From: JAJDFU01 sp964641965
GTDB taxonomy: Bacteria > Bacteroidota > Bacteroidia > Chitinophagales > Saprospiraceae
Length of the DNA: 32,069 bases
Direction: 5' to 3'
Assembly: GCA_964641965.1 (NCBI GenBank)
Contig: CAZXLD010000053.1
Coordinates: 1 to 32,069, forward strand
Under the pieces are notes generated by a model. It worked only from the letters and a program-made list of their open reading frames with translations, was not told the DNA's origin and did no database searches. A program made the translations under genes and the position numbers. The stretch's first letter is position 1. Each line of letters starts with the position of its first letter. Of the stretch, positions 26,236 to 32,069 are shown piece by piece.

Positions 26236-26316
26236 CCAGTATCCCTTTAGCTCATTTCTTAAAGGTTCGGGCTTATCCAGGCCTTTTAAAGGGCTTCGAT
26301 GGATGTCATTCACCAG
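26236..26316 (-). pseudogene. yoeB: yoeB toxin fragment joined to the cyclase relic
   Basis: The minus strand encodes LVNDIHRSPLKGLDKPEPLR then NELKGYW, nearly the same as LVNDIMRNPFKGLGKPEPLK and NELKGYW in the intact yoeB at 31.3-31.5 kb. The N-terminal third and the catalytic C-terminal part (EHRLVY, CRFHY) are missing. At ACTGGTCG the sequence switches to cyclase codons, giving a chimera. The plus-strand VOC gene starts about 50 bases further on. Confidence 0.8.
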
Positions 26317-26368
26317 GCACTCAACTCGGAAGAGTTCGCGTTTGTTTGAGGATGAAAAGTTCAGGAAC

Positions 26369-26872
26369 ATGAACAAGCGGATATCATCCTACCAAATTCC
26401 TTCTAAGACCCGAATCGGCCATGTACATCTTAAGGTATCAGACCTTGATCGCTCCATGGACTTTTATTGTGGCTTACTGGGGTTCGAGCTTATATCGGAA
26501 TACAAAGACCAGGCTGTATTCATCTCTGCGGGCGGCTATCATCATCATATTGCCCTGAATACCTGGTACAGTAAAGGTATGCCACCGGCACCGGTCCGCT
26601 CGGCCGGACTTTTTCACACGGCCATTTTGTATCCGACCCGCAAAGATCTGGCCATAATTTACAAACGGTTGTTGGATGCCCAATACCCGTTTACCGGGGC
26701 GGCAGATCATGGGGTATCCGAAGCGCTGTACCTGGATGATCCGGATAAGAACGGTGTAGAGCTTTATTGGGACCGCCCCATCGAGGAGTGGCCTAAGACA
26801 CAGGAAGGCGGTATTGATATATATACCAGGCCACTGGATCTGAGCAATCTGCTACTGGAGTTGGATAGTTGA
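26369..26872 (+). CDS. VOC (glyoxalase/dioxygenase-fold) family protein
   Basis: I chose the ATG at 26369 because the longer open frame from 26075 runs through relic sequence that codes on the other strand. The 167-residue protein has two VOC half-modules: IGHVHLKVSDLDRSMDFYCG (metal ligand H18) and GLFHTAILYPTRKDL (H83) with DKNGVELYWDRP (E131). This is the H-H-E metal site of catechol-dioxygenase/CatE-like proteins. Both modules are complete, so the protein can fold, but the substrate is unknown. It stands alone between the yoeB/cyclase scar and the 3' end of the convergent cyclase gene. Confidence 0.85.
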   Translation: MNKRISSYQIPSKTRIGHVHLKVSDLDRSMDFYCGLLGFELISEYKDQAVFISAGGYHHHIALNTWYSKGMPPAPVRSAGLFHTAILYPTRKDLAIIYKRLLDAQYPFTGAADHGVSEALYLDDPDKNGVELYWDRPIEEWPKTQEGGIDIYTRPLDLSNLLLELDS

Positions 26873-26937
26873 TTTGACTTTTCCTGTTGGTCTCCCATCT
26901 GATATTCCGGGCGGTTGATGTTTTTCCTCCATTCCAA

Positions 26938-26958
26938 GTGATCTGACCACTGGGTATC
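26938..26958. repeat. Extragenic palindrome, copy 3 (GTGATC-T-GACCAC)
   Basis: GTGATCTGACCACTGGGTATC resembles the repeats at 31193 and 31862, with one mismatch in the palindrome arm. It begins 4 bases beyond the stop codon of the minus-strand propeller-cyclase. It may serve as a terminator hairpin or a REP-like element. Confidence 0.65.
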
Positions 26959-26962
26959 GAAT

Positions 26963-29900
26963 TCACTCCTTCATTCTTTCATTCTCTAATTCTTTTATTT
27001 CCACAAAGTACATCTCCACCTCTCCCTTGTGCTTCGCCTCGATCTTCCCTCTAGGTTCGAAGATGAATTCCGGCTGATCCTTCAGATGCTCCCAAGTGGT
27101 CCGGCTAATGTTGACTTTCCCCACTTCGCCGGAAGTCTCCATACGGGCGGCCAGGTTGACCGTGTCGCCCCAGATGTCGTAGGAGAATTTCTTGATGCCC
27201 ACGATGCCGGCCACCACGGGCCCGGTATGCACGCCGATGCGGATCTCGAAGGGATGGCGACCCTCTGCTTCCCGTTCGGCTTTATATTGAAGCATGAAAT
27301 CGCGGATCGCCAGGGCGGCTTTTACGGCGTCTTCCGGGTTGCTGGTGTTGGGGGTAGGGAGTCCCGCAGCGGCCATGTAGGCATCGCCGATGGTTTTGAT
27401 CTTTTCTACGCCATGCGCTCCAAGTATGCGGTCGAAGGCTTTGAAGCAGTAGTCGATCTCTTCCACCAATTCTTCCGGGCTCATGCGCTCGGCATGTTGG
27501 GTGAATTGCTTGAAGTCGGTGAAGAGAACGGTGACCGTGTCGTAATTTTGGGCCTTTGCGGCACCCTTTTGTTTGAGCTCCTCAGCTACGGAGGCGGGGA
27601 GGATGTTGAGCAGGAGTTCGTCGGAGCGTTGTTTTTCTTTGGAAAGTTGGGCGGTACGGACGTTCACGCGCTTTTCCAGGATCCGTTGGCGGCGACGGAA
27701 CTGGTAGGTTCTCCAGCGGTAAATGCCGAATAACCCCCCAATCACCAATAACAAATAGATCACTTTGGACCAGGGCGACCAATACCAGGGCGGATGGATC
27801 CGTATATACAAGGTTTTCCCGGTTTCATTCCAGACCCCGTCGTTGTTGGCAGCGATGACCCGAAAGGTGTACGCCCCGGGGGATAGGTTGGTGTAGCGGG
27901 CAAAGGGCTGGTCGGCTCCCGTCTCGATCCAGTCTTTATCGTAAGGGATCAGTTTGTATTTAAACCGGTTCTTTTCCGGAGAAGTGAAATTCAGGGCTGC
28001 AAAGGTGAGAGCAAAATTCTTTTGCCAATATGCAAGTTGAATCGAATCCGTGAATAGAATGGATCGGGTAAGCGGAGCTTCCTGTCGGACAGTATCGCCT
28101 CTGCTCCCTTTGATAAGCGCCCGGTGGTAGTTGATCTCCAGCCCGGTAAGGTAAACCGACGGTGGATTTTCATTTTTACGGAGGCTATCGGGATGAAAGG
28201 TGATCAGACTGGGAGGAGTAGTACCTACATAGAATCTTCCACTTTCTCCTTTGGAAAAACTCCATATACCGATAAATTGATTTTTTTTTATTAATTCAAA
28301 TGGTTCGATTGATTTTGAATGGTAGTCCAAACGAGCCAGCCCACTATTGGTCTGTATCCATAAATAACCATTGTTATCTTCGGCAAAACCATGAACTTGG
28401 TTGGAAGGGAGTCCTGAATTACTGGTATTATATTTGATAAAATAGATTGAATCTTTATCAATCGCCTCCGCGGGGATCAGGTCAATGCCATAGCCATATC
28501 CGTGGCCGATCCAGATATTTCCAATTTGGTCCACATAAAGTATGGTAGGTAAATTTGAACTTAAACTGGAAAGGTCCTCGGGCTTATGGAAATATCGTTC
28601 GAATCTTTTCTCTTTCGGATAAAAGCGGTTTAACCCGTTTCTGGTTCCTATCCAGATCGAATGATCTACCGGATTTTCTACAATCCTTGAAATGAAGAAA
28701 CTGCTTAGACTGTCTTCCTTGTTGGGATGTGCCTCAAAGTGGAAAAGTTTGTTTACGTCTTTTTCAAAAAAATATAGCCCAACCTCTGGGTTACCATCAT
28801 ATTGGCTAATCATGCCCCCATAAAAAGAATGGAAATACTGATTCCCCTCCGAATCAATAAACGGATAAGTACGGGTATAGTAAGGAAATGAAAAGGGTAT
28901 TTCTTTATGGAGGTAAGGGCTGAAAGAATTGTTTTGTGGATCGAAATATAGTGTTTCCTTTAATTTTGCGTAGCGGCTGATCAGGACTTCTCCAGATGTG
29001 CCCCTCCGGAAAGTAGTGAATCTTAACTCTTTGTTTTTTTGATTTTCATAATCATAGGCTTTTATCGTTTTGAAAGTATTGGTTCGGTAGTCCAGGTAGG
29101 CGATGCTATTGACTCCCTTTCCGGCAACCCAAAGCCCCTTATCCCCATCCTCCAGAGTGGTAGCAATTTCGGAATAGGGAGAAAGGGAATTCGGGTTGCC
29201 GGCTTCGTGCCTGAATACGGTAAATGGCACAGCATAGGGGTCATAGATATTGATCCCGCCATTGGTGCCGATCCAGACCCTGCCGTTCCGATCTTTGTAC
29301 AGGCAATTAATGACTTCAGAAGAAAGGGTGCCGGGCAGGTTGGCTTTTGGTCTGAATATTTCCGTTTCCTTTTGCTCAAGATCATAGCGGTATAGCCCAT
29401 TGCGGGTTCCAAGTAAAACGAACTTATTAAGGGCCAGAAACCTCCCTTGTCGATTTCCATAACCATTGTTAATAGAAAGGCCAGGGAAAATTAATTGTAC
29501 CTCTTCCGAATCCGGATCGAAACGATAGATACCCCTCCCGGTCTGTATCCAGAGGTGCTGTTCTTCATCTTCCCCGAGCAAGATCAGAGTTTTGTCACCG
29601 GGATCCATTATCCTTTCGGAAAGCCGGGGAAGCTCAGCATACTCCCCGGTTTTGGGGTCCAGGATTGTCATGCCTGTTTCAGCCGAAATCAACCAAACCC
29701 TGCCATCCTTTGTAAACAGACTGCTTTGCCATTTATAATTTGAGCCATCAAATCCAATTAGTGTTTTTTCCCCTCCACGGCCATTGATCCAGTAAAGGGT
29801 TAGGCTTGAATCAATCTCTTGCTCGATCAGGAAGGGCGAATCATGCGGAGGCCGCATAATTTTTTCCTGGTAAGGATCGTACCGGTCCAGTCCTCCATTG

Positions 29901-30202
29901 GTGAAAATCCATAACATTCCCAAGGAATCTTCGATAATATATAAGATTCGATTATTGGATAGGGTCATCGTATCGAATACCTCTGACTGGAAAGTTTTGA
30001 AATGCCGACCATCGTACCGATCCAGGCCATCGTGCGTACCAACCCAGATGAAACCGCGAGAATCCTGATAGATGCAATTAATAATATCACTGGAAAGCCC
30101 GTCCTCCGTGGTTAGCTCGGAAAAGCTGATGTCCGGGAATTGTCCAAATACCGGAGCGAATAAAAGGATGGTGCATGCCAGGGCCAGGCTTCTGTAATAC
30201 AT
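26963..30202 (-). CDS. Two-component-type propeller/Y_Y_Y sensor fused to a class III nucleotidyl cyclase
   Basis: The 1,079-residue protein has a signal peptide (SLALACTILLFAPVFGQ). Residues about 25-740 are two seven-bladed reg_prop propellers, with repeats such as DSRGFIWVGTHDGLDRYD, DRNGRVWIGTNGGINIYD and DQIGNIWIGHGYG. A Y_Y_Y domain follows (YKLIPYDKDW, LSPGAYTFRVIAANNDGVW; about 745-810), one transmembrane helix (about 815-838), a coiled coil with SDELLLNILPASVAEEL, and the catalytic domain (about 888-1055). It shows metal-binding FTDFKQFT and KTIGDAYMA, with the purine-selecting K and D (DIWGDTVNLAARM) retained, so an adenylate cyclase is likely. An extracytoplasmic ligand, possibly glycan-derived, would control cAMP. 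Its 3' end (R4) is repeated three times in the flanking 2.8 kb. Confidence 0.93.
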   Translation of the reverse strand: MYYRSLALACTILLFAPVFGQFPDISFSELTTEDGLSSDIINCIYQDSRGFIWVGTHDGLDRYDGRHFKTFQSEVFDTMTLSNNRILYIIEDSLGMLWIFTNGGLDRYDPYQEKIMRPPHDSPFLIEQEIDSSLTLYWINGRGGEKTLIGFDGSNYKWQSSLFTKDGRVWLISAETGMTILDPKTGEYAELPRLSERIMDPGDKTLILLGEDEEQHLWIQTGRGIYRFDPDSEEVQLIFPGLSINNGYGNRQGRFLALNKFVLLGTRNGLYRYDLEQKETEIFRPKANLPGTLSSEVINCLYKDRNGRVWIGTNGGINIYDPYAVPFTVFRHEAGNPNSLSPYSEIATTLEDGDKGLWVAGKGVNSIAYLDYRTNTFKTIKAYDYENQKNKELRFTTFRRGTSGEVLISRYAKLKETLYFDPQNNSFSPYLHKEIPFSFPYYTRTYPFIDSEGNQYFHSFYGGMISQYDGNPEVGLYFFEKDVNKLFHFEAHPNKEDSLSSFFISRIVENPVDHSIWIGTRNGLNRFYPKEKRFERYFHKPEDLSSLSSNLPTILYVDQIGNIWIGHGYGYGIDLIPAEAIDKDSIYFIKYNTSNSGLPSNQVHGFAEDNNGYLWIQTNSGLARLDYHSKSIEPFELIKKNQFIGIWSFSKGESGRFYVGTTPPSLITFHPDSLRKNENPPSVYLTGLEINYHRALIKGSRGDTVRQEAPLTRSILFTDSIQLAYWQKNFALTFAALNFTSPEKNRFKYKLIPYDKDWIETGADQPFARYTNLSPGAYTFRVIAANNDGVWNETGKTLYIRIHPPWYWSPWSKVIYLLLVIGGLFGIYRWRTYQFRRRQRILEKRVNVRTAQLSKEKQRSDELLLNILPASVAEELKQKGAAKAQNYDTVTVLFTDFKQFTQHAERMSPEELVEEIDYCFKAFDRILGAHGVEKIKTIGDAYMAAAGLPTPNTSNPEDAVKAALAIRDFMLQYKAEREAEGRHPFEIRIGVHTGPVVAGIVGIKKFSYDIWGDTVNLAARMETSGEVGKVNISRTTWEHLKDQPEFIFEPRGKIEAKHKGEVEMYFVEIKELENERMKE

Positions 30203-30313
30203 GCTTACATAATTGACATCAATAATTCTTTAAATATAATAAATTGAGTGTCAAGGTGCCATATCCTCGTTGTCCATCTGATATACCTCTACGGTAGCTC
30301 TGTCGGCATCACC

Positions 30314-30432
30314 TACCCTCCCTCTTCCCTGGTTGAAAAGACTTGCGGGGGCTAGGTGGCTACTACTTTTTTTGATTGTGAAAAAGAGCTGGGTGGTCTT
30401 CCGGAAGAGAAAAATACATGAAGCACGTTTTT
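30314..30432 (+). pseudogene. Degraded vapB end plus first codons of vapC (toxin-antitoxin scar)
   Basis: In one frame TGGTTGAAAAGACTTGCGGG reads WLKRLAG (compare WVKRLAG in the intact vapB). After a frame change, FDCEKELGGLPEEKNT-stop matches FDYKKELGDLLEEKYK-stop at 10 of 16 residues. The stop overlaps ATGAAGCACGTTTTT, matching ATGAAGCACGTATTT, the vapC start (MKHVF). Beyond that the similarity stops. It is the remains of a second RHH/PIN pair, directly upstream of the DUF/HNH pair. Confidence 0.78.
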
Positions 30433-30513
30433 CAGGTAGGTCGATTTTGTAGGTCGTCTTCTGAAAATAGCAGGGAATTATTGTACCTTAAATCAGGTTT
30501 ATGTTCAGCTAAA

Positions 30514-30762
30514 ATGACCGCTTTTTCCAGTATATATGATGGCTTGGCCGACTTCATGGCTGCGCTTGACCCTTCCAAAGTCATCGCCTTCCATGCGTCC
30601 GAGGAGGACCAGTCCCGGGTAGAAAAACTCTTGCGGAAACAAAAAGAAACAGGCCTTTCGGATGAAGAGGAAGAAGAACTCAAGCACTTCTTCATCTTGG
30701 AGCATATTGTTCGGATGGCCAAATCCAGAGCTAGATTGATCCTCTCCGAAAAGGACCAATGA
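30514..30762 (+). CDS. Small acidic helical protein paired with HNH nuclease
   Basis: The first likely start is the ATG at 30514 (AAAATGACC); an upstream ATG at 30418 belongs to the vapC scar. The 82-residue product is rich in E, K and L (KLLRKQKETGLSDEEEEELKHFFILEHIVRMAKSRARL) and should be all-helical. It overlaps the HNH gene by ATGA. This kind of small protein upstream of a short HNH protein is common in Bacteroidota and Cyanobacteria. A role as antitoxin or regulator is plausible, but no function is established. Confidence 0.7.
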   Translation: MTAFSSIYDGLADFMAALDPSKVIAFHASEEDQSRVEKLLRKQKETGLSDEEEEELKHFFILEHIVRMAKSRARLILSEKDQ

Positions 30763-31172
30763 GCAAATCAGTACCCGTTCAGTTAAAGAAGCAAGTTGCT
30801 GAACGAGCAAACTGGACTTGCGAGTATTGCCTTCGAAAGGAGGCTGATTCTTTTTTTCGATTCCAGGTAGATCACATCATCAGCCGCAAACATGGCGGTA
30901 GGGACGAATTGGGAAACCTAGCTTTTTCCTGCCCGATTTGTAATTATAATAAAGGAACCGACTTAGGGACTATTTTGGAAGATCCCTCGGTCATTATTCC
31001 ATTGTTTAATCCGAGAAAACAATCCTGGTCCGATCATTTTGAAGTGAAAGAAAATGGAGAGCTTCTTTCGAAAACGGAAACAGGCAGGGCTACCATTAAA
31101 TTAATAGGCTTAAATCTACCCGAGCGGGTCTTAGAACGACTAGACCTTATTAAGGGCGGTTTGTACCCTTGA
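30759..31172 (+). CDS. HNH endonuclease
   Basis: The 137-residue protein has a zinc-bound beta-beta-alpha HNH core: CEYC at 21-24, VDHIIS with H39, HGG at 45-47, NLAF with N53, and CPICNYNKG with C58 and C61. The C-terminal half (FNPRKQSWSDHF, ATIKLIGLNLPERVLERL) matches a widespread class of short stand-alone HNH proteins, not mobile introns. It should nick or cut DNA or act on nucleic acid. It is translationally coupled to the small acidic gene. Whether they form a toxin-antitoxin, phage-defence or restriction unit is unknown. Confidence 0.88.
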   Translation: MSKSVPVQLKKQVAERANWTCEYCLRKEADSFFRFQVDHIISRKHGGRDELGNLAFSCPICNYNKGTDLGTILEDPSVIIPLFNPRKQSWSDHFEVKENGELLSKTETGRATIKLIGLNLPERVLERLDLIKGGLYP

Positions 31173-31192
31173 TTATCGGATTGAATCCGCTC

Positions 31193-31226
31193 CCGCAAGC
31201 TGATGTGGTCTGACCACTGGGTATTC
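31193..31226. repeat. Extragenic palindromic repeat, copy 1
   Basis: The 34-bp repeat CCGCAA, 6 variable bases, then GTGGTCTGACCACTGG and TATTC is matched at 31862-31895 at 29 of 34 positions. The core GTGGTC-T-GACCAC is a perfect 6-bp dyad. It sits 38 bases past the yoeB stop. Together the two copies bracket yefM-yoeB with a spacing of 669 bases. Confidence 0.8.
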
Positions 31227-31264
31227 TAAAGCAGGTTGATCCTTTCGGTACCAAATTCTCCTCA

Positions 31265-31531
31265 TTAATAATGAAACCGACACATCACCACGATTACCCG
31301 TCTTTCCTCGCCTTGCCCTTGCACCTTGTAAACCAACCGGTGCTCATGTGTGATCCGGCGCGACCAGTAACCTTTAAGCTCGTTTTTTAAGGGCTCTGGT
31401 TTGCCAAGGCCTTTGAATGGATTGCGCATGATGTCGTTTACCAAAACGATGATCTTCTGGGCAATATCCCGATCCTCTTTCACCCAGTACTGAAACTGCT
31501 CCCAGGCCTTTTTACTGAAGATGATCTGCAT
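31265..31531 (-). CDS. yoeB: YoeB-like mRNA interferase toxin
   Basis: The 88-residue RelE-superfamily toxin matches E. coli YoeB (84 residues) along its length. It has IIFSKKAWEQFQYW at the start, IMRNPFKGLGKPEPLK in the middle, and the catalytic segments ELKGYWSRRI, HEHRLVY and MCRFHY at the end. YoeB binds the ribosomal A site and cleaves mRNA; the general-base E and the R/H residues of the active site appear present. It overlaps yefM by 20 bp and is translated after it. A truncated paralogue is present at 26.24-26.32 kb. Confidence 0.93.
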   Translation of the reverse strand: MQIIFSKKAWEQFQYWVKEDRDIAQKIIVLVNDIMRNPFKGLGKPEPLKNELKGYWSRRITHEHRLVYKVQGQGEERRVIVVMCRFHY

Positions 31532-31778
31532 CCGGATCGAAGGTTACCGTTTCTCCTTTTTCGATCTGCTCAATGCTTTCCAGCAGTTCTTTCCGATTCG
31601 CTTCCGTACTAAGGAGGTACATCGTCTCCTGCCAGGAGTTATACTCTTTCAAAGACATAATGACGACCCCATCATCCTCTCCGGAACGGGGAATGATGAG
31701 CGTCTCAAAATTAGAGGTAACCTGATCCAGGTAATATTTGAGTTTGGCTCGGAGATTTGTAACACTAATGGTTTTCAT
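31512..31778 (-). CDS. yefM: YefM-like (Phd/YefM family) antitoxin
   Basis: The 88-residue antitoxin begins with MKTISVTNLRAKLKYYLDQV, the DNA-binding head of the Phd/YefM fold, followed by LIIPRSGEDDGVVIMSLKEY and SWQETMYLL. The acidic C-terminal tail (ESIEQIEKGETVTFDPDA) should fold onto YoeB and block its active site. It is cotranscribed with yoeB (20-bp overlap). Two TGTACA hexamers just upstream are the expected autoregulatory operators. Confidence 0.93.
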   Translation of the reverse strand: MKTISVTNLRAKLKYYLDQVTSNFETLIIPRSGEDDGVVIMSLKEYNSWQETMYLLSTEANRKELLESIEQIEKGETVTFDPDADHLQ

Positions 31779-31788
31779 GCATAATGAA

Positions 31789-31812
31789 ATGTACAGATAA
31801 ATGTACAGATAA
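31789..31812 (-). promoter_or_regulatory. yefM-yoeB operator: tandem ATGTACAGATAA
   Basis: A perfect tandem direct repeat of 12 bases, ATGTACAGATAA twice, lies 10 bases before the yefM start codon. Each copy holds the palindrome TGTACA (31790-31795 and 31802-31807), with centres 12 bp apart. The E. coli yefM-yoeB operator, as I recall it, uses the same TGTACA hexamer core and spacing, so autoregulation by YefM/YoeB is likely. Confidence 0.75.
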
Positions 31813-31861
31813 ATAGATGGAAAAGTTCAACCCAAGACACTGAATTTGCCCCCGCATTCTG

Positions 31862-31895
31862 CCGCAATCCAAAGTGGTCTGACCACTGGCTATTC
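31862..31895. repeat. Extragenic palindromic repeat, copy 2
   Basis: Second copy of the repeat at 31193 (29 of 34 positions), with the same perfect GTGGTC-T-GACCAC dyad. It lies about 40 bases beyond the stop of the partial DUF1501 gene. It is followed by TTCATTCTCTGATTCTTT, which resembles the segment after copy 3 near the cyclase stop. Confidence 0.8.
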
Positions 31896-31933
31896 CAAAT
31901 TCACACCTTCATTCTCTGATTCTTTCATTTCCA

Positions 31934-32069
31934 TCAAACAACCCCCAGCCCTTTAAAACCTTTCCCCAAAACTCCTTCCGGTGCCATGTTCAGCACGTTT
32001 TCCAGCAAGTCCGTATAAATCTGCCGAAAATCGATCCGGAATTTCAGATCCCCTTCATCCAAGTTGGAT
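31934..32069 (-). CDS. DUF1501 domain-containing protein, C-terminal end (partial)
   Basis: The minus strand at the right edge reads in frame through 44 residues to a stop at 31934: DEGDLKFRIDFRQIYTDLLE, then MAPEGVLGKGFKGLGVV. The GDLKFxxDFRQxYxxLLE followed by VLGxxF pattern is the usual end of DUF1501 proteins. These are exported proteins of the sulfatase-like fold, often paired with a DUF1800 gene in Bacteroidota and Planctomycetes. The start lies outside the window, so the pairing cannot be seen. Its function is not established. Confidence 0.8.
   Translation of the reverse strand, partial: SNLDEGDLKFRIDFRQIYTDLLENVLNMAPEGVLGKGFKGLGVV

Noticed and set aside
26075..26368. N-terminal extension of the VOC frame
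   Set aside because: These codons read through the R3 repeat and the yoeB/cyclase relics, which code on the other strand; the VOC similarity begins after the ATG at 26369.
27029..27733. 234-codon plus-strand frame opposite the cyclase catalytic domain
   Set aside because: Antisense shadow of a highly conserved domain in GC-richer sequence; no independent motifs.
30418..30513. Upstream start of the small acidic protein (MKHVF...)
   Set aside because: MKHVF is the residue of a lost vapC start, in chance frame with the gene; the likely start is 30514.

Overview
The window looks like a chromosomal segment of a Bacteroidota bacterium, probably a member of the Saprospiria (the phylum is well supported, the class is inference). 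Evidence: a type IX secretion (T9SS) type A C-terminal sorting domain, a 2,020-residue T9SS type B (gliding-motility-associated C-terminus) adhesin next to a PorP/SprF gene, a DUF1501 protein, a propeller/Y_Y_Y sensor of the kind abundant in Bacteroidota, and start regions that mostly lack strong Shine-Dalgarno sequences.

Left part (1-9.8 kb): an RraA-like protein; a multi-pass DUF1624-type membrane acyltransferase followed by two strong hairpins and a decayed IS66-type transposase fragment; a secreted T9SS cargo protein with a clear terminator; a small two-helix membrane protein; a minus-strand pair of a divergent, C-terminally short pyruvate kinase-family protein and a Gfo/Idh/MocA oxidoreductase that overlap by 8 bp; a DUF481 outer-membrane protein; a 52-residue membrane peptide; and a secreted protein made of four copies of a module I do not recognise.

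Centre (9.8-24.2 kb): the giant PKD-repeat adhesin and its PorP/SprF partner on the minus strand. Divergently on the plus strand come purine nucleoside phosphorylase, a class III nucleotidyl cyclase fused to a TolB-like and TPR region, a TPR lipoprotein, an OmpA-type lipoprotein-like envelope protein, a YjjG-like HAD phosphatase, and a YdeI-family gene broken by one extra A in an A9 tract.

Right part (24.2-32.07 kb): an accessory patch of small plus-strand modules (RHH/PIN toxin-antitoxin, MntA with a broken HepT, a VOC protein, a small acidic protein with an HNH nuclease) and a minus-strand yefM-yoeB module, arranged around a large propeller-cyclase sensor gene. Direct repeats matching the 3' end of that cyclase gene recur between the modules, always in the same orientation. 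There are also scars of lost modules: a yoeB fragment fused to cyclase fragments, and a degraded vapB running into the first codons of a vapC. A GTGGTC-T-GACCAC palindrome lies just 3' of three minus-strand genes and brackets yefM-yoeB. This scarred mosaic is the most unusual thing in the window. It suggests repeated gain and loss of small modules at cyclase 3' ends, with no visible recombinase. The right edge cuts a DUF1501 gene.
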